From positions 113,891-177,890 of the IMG/VR virus record IMGVR_UViG_3300042731_011014: a stretch of 64,000 bases of DNA. The stretch is one strand, 5' to 3'. This DNA is from a virus. The position numbers and the translations under genes are program-made. Under the pieces are notes generated by a model, which worked only from the letters and a program-made list of their open reading frames with translations, made no database searches and was not told the origin of the DNA. Shown here piece after piece: positions 30,520 through 40,088 of the stretch; the first letter of the stretch is position 1, and the number at the start of each line of letters is the position of its first letter.

Positions 30520-32124
30520 TTATTCTTTTTTAATTCCTGACAGATCAACTAAAGTATCTATTCCTATTCCAAACAAATCGCCTTCATCCAGCTTTTTTGC
30601 TCGGGTATCCGAATCTATGGAAGTATCATTTCTCCCCTTACGAAGAGATCTAGTGATACTATTATACTCTTCACTTACAGGATTATTATCATCGTATTCA
30701 TCAATGATATCATTAATCTCTTGCTGATTATTTGCAGCACCGTTCGAAATTGCACCCTCAATAATTTTGCGAACCCTTAATTTGTGCGGGTGATCCGAAA
30801 TCTTGCGCTCCACATAAAGTTGCAATGCAAGCTGTCGAGCTGCTATATGAGCCTCAGTTACACTCTGTGATAATTTGTCATTATCATCTTTGAGCTTCTG
30901 AACTTCCTCAGTAACAGCACGTTCGGCCTCCGATTGCTTCTTTACCTTGTTGATAACCAATCTGACTGATTCCTCAAGCTCACTGATTGATTTAAACCTC
31001 ATTATGTCGCCAATGTTATTTTTGACAACTTCAAGATTCTCATCAATCTCATTAACTATATTAGTCAAATGATGTTCAAATCCAATCCGCTTTGCAACGT
31101 TCATGTAATCGTCACGTTCTTTCTCAAGAGCCTCAACTTTTTCCTTGAGTTCACTGCTAACTTTCTTAAGTTGTTCCTTAAGATCTGAGATCTCCTTTTC
31201 TCTTTGACTAACGAGATCGTTAACATCCTCAGGTAAAAGATAAGGAATGAGTTTTTTTGCAATATCTTCCAGTGTTACTTTGGCTCCAGCTACACCAGGA
31301 TCACTTAGTAGCTCGCCGCGCACTTCTTCCTTTGCTTCACTCTTTATCGTCCCTACTTTATCTTCAAGCTTCTTTGCAAAATCCTGCTTAAGATTGTCTT
31401 CTATTTCCTTTTTAAGCTCTTCCTTTGTCTTATTGCTCTGCTTTTCGATTTCTTCCTTTGTTTCCTTCACTGCCATTGAGACAATGTTGTTATATAATTC
31501 AGGATATTTCTTTCTAAATTCCTCAATTGTCATGTCTGAATCTCCATCACCCTCTTGGGTCTGATTATGTTTTTGTTCGTTTACACCAGTAACATTGTCA
31601 TCGCTGCTAGTTTCCTCTTTAAAATCAGGATACGAATTCACCGCAGCTGGATCTGCAACGAAATCAAATGTTATTAGGTTATAATCCTCTTGTACAATGT
31701 CATTGCCAGACCCATCAGGTCTAGTGGTGCCCCAACCTCTGCTAGAAACTCCGACCTTGCCGCCAGACCCAACAATAGCCTTAAGTTCCTTGCCCTTAGA
31801 GGTATCCATAACCAGTGCTTCACCATAAATTTCACCATTTGGTTTCATTTGAAGCTTAGTGATTCTATGACTTGATCGAGATAGTTTTGTTTTACCATCC
31901 CCAGGATGATCGAGTTCACCATAAACAGTATTTTCTTTAATAGCGCTTTGCTTTTTATGTACCTCACGCTCCATTAATTTGCGCTTGTACACTCTCTTAT
32001 TTGCTGTAGGCGTATCACTTAAGCCAAATCTACCTTTAGCTATTAATCTGGTATTACCAGCGGATTCCTCAAGAACATTAATGCTGACATTGGACCATTC
32101 ATCAATTAGTAAGACCTTATCCAT
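30520..32124 (-). CDS. prohead protease-scaffold fusion (gp21 + gp22 type)
   Basis: 534 residues. Residues 1-170 are an S80-type prohead protease: TVYGELDHPGDGKTKLSRSS (His73), SHRITKLQMKPNGEIYGEAL, and GGKVGVSSRGWGT (Ser127/128), then DLNLITFDFVADPAA-like sequence. Residues about 205-480 are a long coiled coil typical of scaffold proteins (KELKKEIEDNLKQDFAKKLE, SDLKEQLKKVSSELKEKVEA). T4 encodes protease and scaffold as separate genes; here one polypeptide would deliver the protease into the core stoichiometrically. It sits immediately before the capsid gene, as expected. Confidence 0.9.
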   Translation of the reverse strand: MDKVLLIDEWSNVSINVLEESAGNTRLIAKGRFGLSDTPTANKRVYKRKLMEREVHKKQSAIKENTVYGELDHPGDGKTKLSRSSHRITKLQMKPNGEIYGEALVMDTSKGKELKAIVGSGGKVGVSSRGWGTTRPDGSGNDIVQEDYNLITFDFVADPAAVNSYPDFKEETSSDDNVTGVNEQKHNQTQEGDGDSDMTIEEFRKKYPELYNNIVSMAVKETKEEIEKQSNKTKEELKKEIEDNLKQDFAKKLEDKVGTIKSEAKEEVRGELLSDPGVAGAKVTLEDIAKKLIPYLLPEDVNDLVSQREKEISDLKEQLKKVSSELKEKVEALEKERDDYMNVAKRIGFEHHLTNIVNEIDENLEVVKNNIGDIMRFKSISELEESVRLVINKVKKQSEAERAVTEEVQKLKDDNDKLSQSVTEAHIAARQLALQLYVERKISDHPHKLRVRKIIEGAISNGAANNQQEINDIIDEYDDNNPVSEEYNSITRSLRKGRNDTSIDSDTRAKKLDEGDLFGIGIDTLVDLSGIKKE

Positions 32125-32135
32125 ATTAAAGTCCT

Positions 32136-32948
32136 TTACTCGTCATCTCCTAAAAAAACCTCTGGTAACTCAATCTCGTCATTTTCACCCTCTTCGAGAT
32201 CTTCTTGGATGCTTTTGTGTACATTAACAGCTTCACTTAGTACCTGAGTGATAATATGCACGCCAAAATCAAGCTCTAGTGACATATCTTCGGTTAGCTC
32301 CTCATCGTGGATATTTTCCAATGCAGATTCGGCCATTGCGCCAGTTGTCATTAGTTCATCAATTAGCTCTTCAAGGGCTTCGTGTTCTTCGTATTCTTCG
32401 AATGACTCGATTAGTGTAAGAGCTAAATATCTAGCGCCATCTAAAAACTCCACATATTCTTCATGGGTCCCTTGCGGATCGTGAATCTGCTCAAGCAGAG
32501 AAATGGAATTGTTAAGATGATCCATGGCAGTATTTTCGCCAAAGCCCCTTCTTTTGAGTTTTTTTCTGGCGATCTTTGCTTTTATCTTTGATGATGCTTT
32601 CTTCCAATATTTTTTAGCCAAGGCCTTCATTTTGGCCGTAACCTTCTTAAAAAATACCTTGCCGCCTTTCATAACTCTATGGAAGCCTTTTTTGTGGCGA
32701 CCTTTTTTTCTCTTTTTTCCAATTGCAGTAAGCTTCTTAAGTAGACCTTCGTCTAGATCAAACTCATCATCGAAGTCTTCGCTTTCGTCTTCGTTTTCAT
32801 TTTCTAGATCTAAATCTGTGTCTTCTATATTGTCATCTTCGTTTAGGTTAAAAGTTTCCTCTCCTAAATTTCTTTTTTCGCCTCTTGTATTTAGCAGCGT
32901 AAGATCTTCTTCAAGCGCATTTAGTGAAAAAAATCGTCTATCTATCAT
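32136..32948 (-). CDS. prohead core protein, acidic-basic-acidic
   Basis: 270 residues: an Asp/Glu-rich stretch (30-70), a very basic Lys/Arg centre (72-135, e.g. AIGKKRKKGRHKKGFHRVMK) and an acidic helical C-terminus (140-270). Lies between the portal and protease-scaffold genes, where T4 has core genes 67 and 68. Candidate core protein; early LEE (12-14) could be a protease site. No sequence family recognised. Confidence 0.6.
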   Translation of the reverse strand: MIDRRFFSLNALEEDLTLLNTRGEKRNLGEETFNLNEDDNIEDTDLDLENENEDESEDFDDEFDLDEGLLKKLTAIGKKRKKGRHKKGFHRVMKGGKVFFKKVTAKMKALAKKYWKKASSKIKAKIARKKLKRRGFGENTAMDHLNNSISLLEQIHDPQGTHEEYVEFLDGARYLALTLIESFEEYEEHEALEELIDELMTTGAMAESALENIHDEELTEDMSLELDFGVHIITQVLSEAVNVHKSIQEDLEEGENDEIELPEVFLGDDE

Positions 32949-32966
32949 TTTTATACCTCCAAAGAA

Positions 32967-34253
32967 TTATGAATTTTTTTCTAAAGCTTTACTAACAAGT
33001 TTCGTTGCAAGCTCATAGTCAACTAGGTTTTTTGCAAATTCATCAAAGACCAATCCAAGGCAAGGAATACACCCATCACTCTCGATTACCACTTCTTTTA
33101 TACCATTACTGAGATCTGCCAAGTCATCTTTTAAGTCTTTAATAAAAATGTTAAATTCCTTTATTGCCTTATCAGACTTAAGATCTCGAAACACATGATC
33201 TCTTTTCTGGTATTCATCATGATATTTTGATATGTTCTCTTTTAGATTATTTACTCTAGATACTAAATTATCTATATCTTGCTCAATCGTTTGGGATGCT
33301 TCGGCAAGTTTTTCGTCGCTAATATTTTTAGAATACAAATGGCGATATTTTGATTTCAATGATTCTTCTTTTATTTTTCCAATATCGCCATAAAGAACTT
33401 TTGCTACAGTCTCTTTATTGTCTCTTAAAAATTCTTTCCACTTCTTATTTGTCGGAAATACTTTTTTAAGTGACGATACGACCCTGTCAAAACTCTCAAT
33501 TAGGATGGATTCCTTGTCTGGAACAGACCTTATAAGCTTACGCATATTGTCTTTAAAAAGACTATCATCCCCTTCTATCAGACCCTCAACAGCACTATTT
33601 ATTACTTCGTTTGAATCTTCCTCATAAACAGCAATATTGGCGTCCGCGACCTCGTTAAATTCAACACTATTATCAGAGCAACTAAATCGTGCTCTGTAGA
33701 ACTTACCATCACTATTTGCGACTACAACATAATCTTTAAATGTTGCTATTGGTTTCGCAAATCCTTCGGTAAACTCAATCTCTATATCACCCGATCCCTC
33801 AAGAGAATCTGCGGACATTGACACAATCTTATCCTTACTGGGACCATCAAGCATTTTGACGTCATAGGCAACAGGGGTCCCAAATATTCCAAGGTTCACC
33901 TTGATAATTTTACCCTTATGTTTGCCTTTTTTTACATCAATATCAACCTCTGTAACTATCGAACTATTGTCACATGTGATACTTTCAATCACTTGTTTGT
34001 TATTATCTAAAAGATCGGCTTCGTAAATTCTTCCATCTTCATCACTGCTCACAATGCCAGTGATACGACCGCGCCTATCTAGAATAAAAACTTCCTTCCC
34101 AACAATTTTATCTTCTTTTAGTCCAAATTTTGTTCTGTTGTTTTCTACAGCGTATCTTACTTTTTGAAGCAAGTTTTCGTAAGAACCTTCCATCAGTTTA
34201 TCTATTATTCTGGTAGGTACGTATTTACTCTTTGATTCTGTATCGTTAGCCAT
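32967..34253 (-). CDS. head-module protein of unknown function (428 aa)
   Basis: 428 residues. A beta-rich N-terminal half (KEVFILDRRGRITGIVSSDE, IVTEVDIDVKKGKHKGKIIK) and a helical coiled C-terminal half (DIDNLVSRVNNLKENISKYH). LME at 20-22 could be a prohead protease site. The CIPCLG near 397 is isolated. Position after the portal suggests a core or internal protein. Its transcript may begin after the portal terminator. Confidence 0.55.
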   Translation of the reverse strand: MANDTESKSKYVPTRIIDKLMEGSYENLLQKVRYAVENNRTKFGLKEDKIVGKEVFILDRRGRITGIVSSDEDGRIYEADLLDNNKQVIESITCDNSSIVTEVDIDVKKGKHKGKIIKVNLGIFGTPVAYDVKMLDGPSKDKIVSMSADSLEGSGDIEIEFTEGFAKPIATFKDYVVVANSDGKFYRARFSCSDNSVEFNEVADANIAVYEEDSNEVINSAVEGLIEGDDSLFKDNMRKLIRSVPDKESILIESFDRVVSSLKKVFPTNKKWKEFLRDNKETVAKVLYGDIGKIKEESLKSKYRHLYSKNISDEKLAEASQTIEQDIDNLVSRVNNLKENISKYHDEYQKRDHVFRDLKSDKAIKEFNIFIKDLKDDLADLSNGIKEVVIESDGCIPCLGLVFDEFAKNLVDYELATKLVSKALEKNS

Positions 34254-34270
34254 GCCTTTTCTCCGATTGT

Positions 34271-34294
34271 AAAAATCTCAGCTTGTCAAGCTGA
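34271..34294 (-). terminator. intrinsic terminator after the portal gene
   Basis: TCAGCTTG-A-CAAGCTGA inverted repeat (34278-34294) followed by GATTTTTAC on the coding strand, 70 nt after the portal stop and 18 nt before the next ATG. Confidence 0.55.
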
Positions 34295-34364
34295 AACTAT
34301 ACTATCTAACTCATATTAACATGCAAAAATCTTTTATCAATATTTACTTTAACTTACTTCTATC

Positions 34365-37300
34365 TTATGCTACTTTTTTGTAGCTGATAGCTTCCTTAAT
34401 CTCGCGCATGAGGATCCTTAGTTCTCTAACACCTTTATTGAGTTCTTTGTTTGAATTAATAATATTTAAAACCTGGTCTTTTGACACATTCTTATCTCTG
34501 CCTGAAGTAAGTCTTCTTTCAAATCTGCGTCTTAATTGCTTTTTAACAACTTGAAGGTCCTCTTGAGGAACGTTTTCTGCTGGCTTTTCGGCCGGCAATT
34601 GTCCACTCATTGATATTTTAGATCTGATTTTATCTTGCCTACCTTCAATTGATGCCATTCTTATAGCATCCTCAACACGATGATCTAAGATATCCTCAAT
34701 TTCTGAGTTAGTCATGCCGAAAATGTTTTCCATAATCCATCGTTGTGATACCCATTGTTGCATAGAATCGGCTAACTGTGCTCTTTGATTTCTCACTTCC
34801 ATTTGGGCCATTTCAAAAACAGCGCTCGGGACTGTCATCATGACATTAAAATTAACAGATGATGGGTCAAGGCCTTTAGCCGCAAGATGGACACGTCCAA
34901 TTTGATGGAATCCAGTTTTAAGGACCCTTTGGACCCTCAGTATTGTACGCGCAAATCTAACATCTTCCTGGGAATTATGAACAAAAACTCCGCATTCCGT
35001 AGCAAAATTATGATAACCATCAACAGTCATATCATAAGTATCAATAACAGGGCCTTCTCTAACTTCAACAACCTTATGATTTCTCCCCTTTTTTATCGCG
35101 GTAGCAGTAGACCTACTCATGTACTTCAGCATGTACTCATGTGCAAAATCTGCGTACTTGATGCCATTTTCTGAAAAAATCCTATTAAGTAAACACTCAC
35201 TATATCCGGACCACTTAATAAGCTCTTTTTTACTTTTACATCTATAACTTTTTGCAACTTCTATTAGATGTTCAATATTTGCATCAGCACCTGGACTATA
35301 AACCTGCTCGTAATCTTTTAACTTTTGTGCCCTACCAATACCAGAAGCATTTCTCCTATATAGAGGCATTAGTGAATCCTCAGGTTTTAAATCTATTGCT
35401 TCTCTATAAGATCCGTCTCTCATCATAATAGGATGATCTGGCGTACAAGTTAAAATCTCCCCGTTATCAAGAACAACTTCCACTGTTCTGGTTTTTTTCT
35501 TAGTTAAACGAGCATTTTTTGCTAGACCAGGTACAATATGACCATCATCATTACAAGAGTAAACCCAAAATGGCTTGCTTCTTTTTGAAAGATTCTCAAT
35601 TGTTTCAGATGTTCCATCCAATAAAGGAATCATTGTATTGCCAGCTAAACACAAGGTGGCTCGTGATATTGTTTCCTCATACCCAAGGTAAGCCCTAGGA
35701 ACTTTTATTGCTGCATACAATTTCATTCTAAAATAATCAACGTCATCAATTCCCTGGTACATACTACCCTGAAGCATGTCAATCCGCGTACTATCTTTTC
35801 CACTACGTGTTGGAATCCAGAAATCCTCATCTTGAGAATTCTTTATGAAAATACCAGCCGTTAACGCAAAATTATGATATTTTTCAACAGTTAAAGTATA
35901 AGTATCTTCACACTGTTCAATGTATTTAACTGAAACGACTTTATGATTATTCGATGATGCCCATTTTTTAAAAGATTTGAAATTGTCAAAACCTTTTTCC
36001 CTATACATTTTTAACATTAAATGTCTATGAACTTTCTTTGACAAATTTTCCTGTTTAAATAAATCAATCAATCTGGAATTATTGACATAATTTACAACAT
36101 CTTCTGCGCTAACATTTAAATTGTTGGCCACATATGATTGAACGCCAACGAAAAAATCATCAGAAAACTTAATTTTTCTTTTTTCAGAAAAAGCTACTCT
36201 GTTTTCCTCGTTTTCCCAAAATTTCTTTTTATTTTCTGACCGCTTAACATTGTCTTGCTCATGTTTACATGAATTATTATAAGCTATTATGTACTTTTCT
36301 ATCTTATTCCAAGCTGAAATATTTGCAGATGACACCTTTTTTAGTTTTTTATCCAAAACAGGATCGGATAACCTTATCTGAGACATAATATGACCAATAT
36401 TATGACCATTATCACGATGTATTATACTATGTTCGCTTTTTTTCATAAAAGACAAATTATCGGGAGAATTATCAGTTTTTATAAAATTTTCATGATGAGT
36501 TACACCATTTTGCTTCAATTCATCTCTAACCATACGATGGGTGTAAATATATTTTTTTGTTTTTGGATCATAAACCATCTCGTACCCATCTATTGAATAA
36601 CCCTTATCCTTTGACGAAATAAGAGTTTTGTATGGCATAAGAGAATCACCAGATTTTAAATATCTTGCTTCACAATATTTCCCATCTCTTTTTATAAATT
36701 TATGATCTGGGGTAGTCCTAATTGTTTCACCATTATCAAGAGTTACCTCAACAAGTTGTGCCATTTTTCGGGTTTTTCCTGCCCAAACTATTTTTCCTGG
36801 AACAATTTTCCCACTATCAGATCTATCAACAGAATATACCCAGTTCTCTTTTCCTCTGTTGAATTCGCCAACAAGGTTAACTATTGGGATATCTCTGCCA
36901 TCAAGTAACGCTATTTTTGTATCACCGGTCAAACAAAGAGGATTGTACTTCATATTCAAAGTACCATCTGAGTTGACAAACTTGCGTTTTTTAAACTCAT
37001 TTCGCATTTGTCTGACATGAGCGGTCGCCTCATCGGCATCCATGTCACCCGTATCAACGTAGAAAGCAAACCTTGTAGGAGCCCTGGTAAGTCGGTAAAC
37101 AAGCATCGCATCCTCAAGGAGAACTAATCGTTTCCAGATCCATCTTGCGGGCTCGAGCACGCTATTGTGAACAACAATACCATCTGAAACAAAGCAATGT
37201 CCGTCATCAGCAACTTCTATGTCATAAACCTTTTCAATAATACTTGGTTCTTTAGAAACTATTTTTTCTGAAAAAAAATCATTATCAGAAATATTTTCTC

Positions 37301-40085
37301 TAAAGAATGACAACAAATAACTGTCTCCACTATTTATTTCTTTACCATTTATTATAGATTTTTTATCTCTCGGCTTACGCGGTCTAATGTTCCCAGATAT
37401 CCATCCTAATCCATCTATAACTGTTTTAATATCAGCTAAAAGATTTTTATTGCAAAGCTCAGTGTGATTATATTCTCCTTTTTTGGTTATCCACCCGTCG
37501 GCCTCCATAAATCCATCTATCATCGCTGTTCTGATACTTTTTGGAGCATTATAAACCCAATATGGCACTCTTTTGTTTCTTGCCCTATTAATCCACCCTA
37601 TTTTAATCATTAGATCAGATAATCTTTTTGAACTGACATTAATCGTCCTGCTTATTCCATCATCTCCTCTGCTGACTTCTCTGACATTTAAACCAATACT
37701 TCTTAAGTAATTTTCATAAAATATATTTCTTTCTTCATATACTCCAAGGTGTATAATTATACACCCGTTTTCAATTGCACCATTACCAAGCATATACCCC
37801 CAAAACTTGGCAAATCTATGATCTATAAAATCTGGCAAAATCAATGAATCATATTTTTTCTGCTCAATAGAGTCATAAGTAAATGGTACTCTAATGGAAC
37901 TAAACAATTTTTTTGCACTATCAAATGACAAAGAACTTTTACCATCTAATAATTCATCAAGCTTTCCTTTAGTTATCCCAATATCTTCGGCAAATCTTTT
38001 CAATCCATCAAATTTACTGGAATATTTACTTATTTTTGCACAAGTTTTAAGCGAGTTAATTCCACGTTTACTTAAAACAAATTCAGATTTAGAATTAAAC
38101 TCATCTAATAAAAGGCCAAGTGGAATATTATTCTTTGTTTCTGGGCAATTACTAACGCACATTATTTTATCATTAGGAGACAAATCTTTAACCTGAACCC
38201 ACGTATTTCTCCCTGGCTTTTTATCAACTAAAACAGGATGTTCGCCAGTTAATATTATTTCTCTATGTGCTGTTTTTAACTTAAAGGTTTGCTTTTCCCC
38301 ACTACAAACATGATTCAGTACTTTAGTTTGTCTAAGTAACCCTGCGTGTCTAGTAAAAACACTATCGCCTGGTTTAATATCCTTAATGAACTTCACACCA
38401 TCTGGGGTCCAAACCCTTGATTCACCTGATAAACAATACCCGTACTTACTCTTTCTCATTTTTGATCTAAGACGGAAATGAGCAATCTTCCATGGCTCAT
38501 ATAAAATGGTATTACCATCCTGGGATGCCATTGCACCGTTTGGCATTTCAATGCCAAAAACAGATTTATCAATTTTAAAGTCACCTGAATAAGATTGTGC
38601 AAACCCCAATATTGCACCGGTCCCAGTTTCAAACCTCCTAATCGTAGCTGATGGAAGGAAATTTAATCCCTGAACACCATCATCGTTAACCAGTATCTCT
38701 TCATAATCACTGCCATATTTGCAAACTGTTCTAGATATCTCCCAAATATTGTCTTCAGCTCTTATTTTGTTGTCATACATATCGGTAAGATCTGTTTGAA
38801 CATTATCATCCTCGCATTCAACCCACATAGATCGGTTTTTTTCACCATCAGTTTGTGTTGAATCGTCTGCATATATATCGAGAGCCGAATTGTGAACAAC
38901 TACTCCATTGCAAACAAAATTATGATATTTTGGGACTTCAATATCATACACATCGTAAGATTCGCTAATTCTTATAACATTAACCACTCGATGATTTCCA
39001 ACATCAGAGATGAGATCGAATTCTTCTAGCCTGCGTTTCAGTACGCCAAAAGATACGCCTAGCTTTTTTGCTGCCTCAGTTATACTACTTGATGACATAT
39101 AAGCAGCTTCAACCTCTTCCCTGCTAAGCTTTATTTTATGCCCTTCAGCTATCTTGCGCTTGTGCTCTTCTGATAGTTTTTTGTCTGTTAACGGCACTCT
39201 CTGCTTTTTATCTGTTTTCCTTTGATTTGGATGTTTTGTTCCAAGCATTTTTCTAGAGCGCTCTTTGCGCAATTCATCTGTCCATTCTGGAAAATACTTA
39301 GTTGTATCGTGACTTTCGAAATTATGCTTTCTGGCATGAGAATTATGGGTTTCTAGACTAAGGTTGTCCAAACTATTATTTAAAGGGTTGTTGTCTTTGT
39401 GGTGGACAACCTCCCCTTTTTTTCTTTCCAAAAGCTCATTAGCGACCAATTTATGAATCCAAGTCCACCTTTTCCCGTCACTTTCTCTTATTGATTCTGG
39501 TGATGGTTGGTGGACTTGCCAATATTCGTTTTTACTCTTAGGAGTTAATTTTCTAGTTCTAAGTGCCCCTGGCATTAATCGTGTACCAGGTTTTAGTTCG
39601 CCAGCTTTTTTCCAAACATTAATTTTGGTTAAAAACAAATGATCATCAGTACATGTAATGCTTTCGCCATTATCAAATAAAACTTTGACCATTTGTTTTG
39701 GATGACCTGCCTTGCCTGTTATACGTGCATTTTTTGCTTTTGCAGGTAATAGAGATCTTCTTAACCTGTTATAAGAAAGAACATGAAACTCTCCTCCTCT
39801 CTCTGCAAGTTTTTTAACTTCAATCCAACCATCTTCTATTGTAAAAATCTTACAACATCCCGTAATACAAGAAAGATCTGGGTAGTCATCCATATTTTCA
39901 TAATCGACATAGCGACTCATAAGATCATGATCTAATTGCAAATAATCGGCTACTGAGTCAAATCCGAACTGCATAAACAGGTTGAAATCTTTTTCGCCAG
40001 CCTGAGGAAGATCGGACCGAGAAACCTCATTTTCTCTTTTGAAAATATTTCTTACATATCCAGCAATTTTATCACTTATTGACAT
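34365..40085 (-). CDS. portal protein (gp20-like) carrying four inteins
   Basis: 1906 residues in one frame. Removing four inteins (73-399, 551-974, 1051-1416, 1479-1704) leaves a 563-residue portal, close to T4 gp20 (524). Extein landmarks: FNLFMQFGFDSVADYLQLDH, MWVECEDDNVQTDLTDMYDN, ARWIWKRLVLLEDAMLVYRL, APTRFAFYVDTGDMDADEAT, KVPRAYLGYEETISRATL and a helical C-terminus with QLRRRFERRL. Every intein starts with Cys, ends in Asn and is followed by Ser. The dodecameric portal is the DNA channel and packaging-motor dock; it must splice four times before assembly. It follows the large terminase by 3 nt. Confidence 0.93.
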   Translation of the reverse strand: MSISDKIAGYVRNIFKRENEVSRSDLPQAGEKDFNLFMQFGFDSVADYLQLDHDLMSRYVDYENMDDYPDLSCITGCCKIFTIEDGWIEVKKLAERGGEFHVLSYNRLRRSLLPAKAKNARITGKAGHPKQMVKVLFDNGESITCTDDHLFLTKINVWKKAGELKPGTRLMPGALRTRKLTPKSKNEYWQVHQPSPESIRESDGKRWTWIHKLVANELLERKKGEVVHHKDNNPLNNSLDNLSLETHNSHARKHNFESHDTTKYFPEWTDELRKERSRKMLGTKHPNQRKTDKKQRVPLTDKKLSEEHKRKIAEGHKIKLSREEVEAAYMSSSSITEAAKKLGVSFGVLKRRLEEFDLISDVGNHRVVNVIRISESYDVYDIEVPKYHNFVCNGVVVHNSALDIYADDSTQTDGEKNRSMWVECEDDNVQTDLTDMYDNKIRAEDNIWEISRTVCKYGSDYEEILVNDDGVQGLNFLPSATIRRFETGTGAILGFAQSYSGDFKIDKSVFGIEMPNGAMASQDGNTILYEPWKIAHFRLRSKMRKSKYGYCLSGESRVWTPDGVKFIKDIKPGDSVFTRHAGLLRQTKVLNHVCSGEKQTFKLKTAHREIILTGEHPVLVDKKPGRNTWVQVKDLSPNDKIMCVSNCPETKNNIPLGLLLDEFNSKSEFVLSKRGINSLKTCAKISKYSSKFDGLKRFAEDIGITKGKLDELLDGKSSLSFDSAKKLFSSIRVPFTYDSIEQKKYDSLILPDFIDHRFAKFWGYMLGNGAIENGCIIIHLGVYEERNIFYENYLRSIGLNVREVSRGDDGISRTINVSSKRLSDLMIKIGWINRARNKRVPYWVYNAPKSIRTAMIDGFMEADGWITKKGEYNHTELCNKNLLADIKTVIDGLGWISGNIRPRKPRDKKSIINGKEINSGDSYLLSFFRENISDNDFFSEKIVSKEPSIIEKVYDIEVADDGHCFVSDGIVVHNSVLEPARWIWKRLVLLEDAMLVYRLTRAPTRFAFYVDTGDMDADEATAHVRQMRNEFKKRKFVNSDGTLNMKYNPLCLTGDTKIALLDGRDIPIVNLVGEFNRGKENWVYSVDRSDSGKIVPGKIVWAGKTRKMAQLVEVTLDNGETIRTTPDHKFIKRDGKYCEARYLKSGDSLMPYKTLISSKDKGYSIDGYEMVYDPKTKKYIYTHRMVRDELKQNGVTHHENFIKTDNSPDNLSFMKKSEHSIIHRDNGHNIGHIMSQIRLSDPVLDKKLKKVSSANISAWNKIEKYIIAYNNSCKHEQDNVKRSENKKKFWENEENRVAFSEKRKIKFSDDFFVGVQSYVANNLNVSAEDVVNYVNNSRLIDLFKQENLSKKVHRHLMLKMYREKGFDNFKSFKKWASSNNHKVVSVKYIEQCEDTYTLTVEKYHNFALTAGIFIKNSQDEDFWIPTRSGKDSTRIDMLQGSMYQGIDDVDYFRMKLYAAIKVPRAYLGYEETISRATLCLAGNTMIPLLDGTSETIENLSKRSKPFWVYSCNDDGHIVPGLAKNARLTKKKTRTVEVVLDNGEILTCTPDHPIMMRDGSYREAIDLKPEDSLMPLYRRNASGIGRAQKLKDYEQVYSPGADANIEHLIEVAKSYRCKSKKELIKWSGYSECLLNRIFSENGIKYADFAHEYMLKYMSRSTATAIKKGRNHKVVEVREGPVIDTYDMTVDGYHNFATECGVFVHNSQEDVRFARTILRVQRVLKTGFHQIGRVHLAAKGLDPSSVNFNVMMTVPSAVFEMAQMEVRNQRAQLADSMQQWVSQRWIMENIFGMTNSEIEDILDHRVEDAIRMASIEGRQDKIRSKISMSGQLPAEKPAENVPQEDLQVVKKQLRRRFERRLTSGRDKNVSKDQVLNIINSNKELNKGVRELRILMREIKEAISYKKVA
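34974..35651 (-). other. intein 4 of the portal, endonuclease-less (226 aa)
   Basis: Portal residues 1479-1704. Starts CLAGNTMIPLLDGTSE, block B EILTCTPDHPIMM, ends VIDTYDMTVDGYHNF and GVFVHN before Ser. Only about 90 residues separate the splicing halves (LIEVAKSYRCKSKKELIKWS is part of them). I see no HNH or LAGLIDADG motif, so it is close to a mini-intein. Confidence 0.88.
35838..36935 (-). other. intein 3 of the portal, HNH-like, KN terminus (366 aa)
   Basis: Portal residues 1051-1416. Starts CLTGDTKIALLDGRDIP, block B ETIRTTPDHKF, ends CEDTYTLTVEKYHNF and AGIFIKN before Ser. The penultimate His is replaced by Lys. The insert holds THRMVRDELKQNGVTHHENF and TDNSPDNLSF, an HNH-like set. 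Confidence 0.88.
37164..38435 (-). other. intein 2 of the portal, LAGLIDADG type (424 aa)
   Basis: Portal residues 551-974. Starts CLSGESRVWTPDGVKF, block B EIILTGEHPVLV, ends KVYDIEVADDGHCF and SDGIVVHN before Ser. Two degenerate LAGLIDADG helices, WGYMLGNGAIENG and IDGFMEADGW, are about 95 residues apart, as in monomeric DOD endonucleases. Confidence 0.92.
38889..39869 (-). other. intein 1 of the portal, HNH type (327 aa)
   Basis: Portal residues 73-399. Starts CITGCCKIFTIEDGW (block A), block B ESITCTDDHLF, ends with block F/G YDVYDIEVPKYHNF then CNGVVVHN, followed by Ser. The insert has HHKDNNPLNNSLDNL (HNH), SEEHKRKIAEGHK (NUMOD3-like) and AAKKLGVSFGVLKRRL (helix-turn-helix), so a complete homing endonuclease. 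Confidence 0.92.
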
Positions 40086-40088
40086 ATC

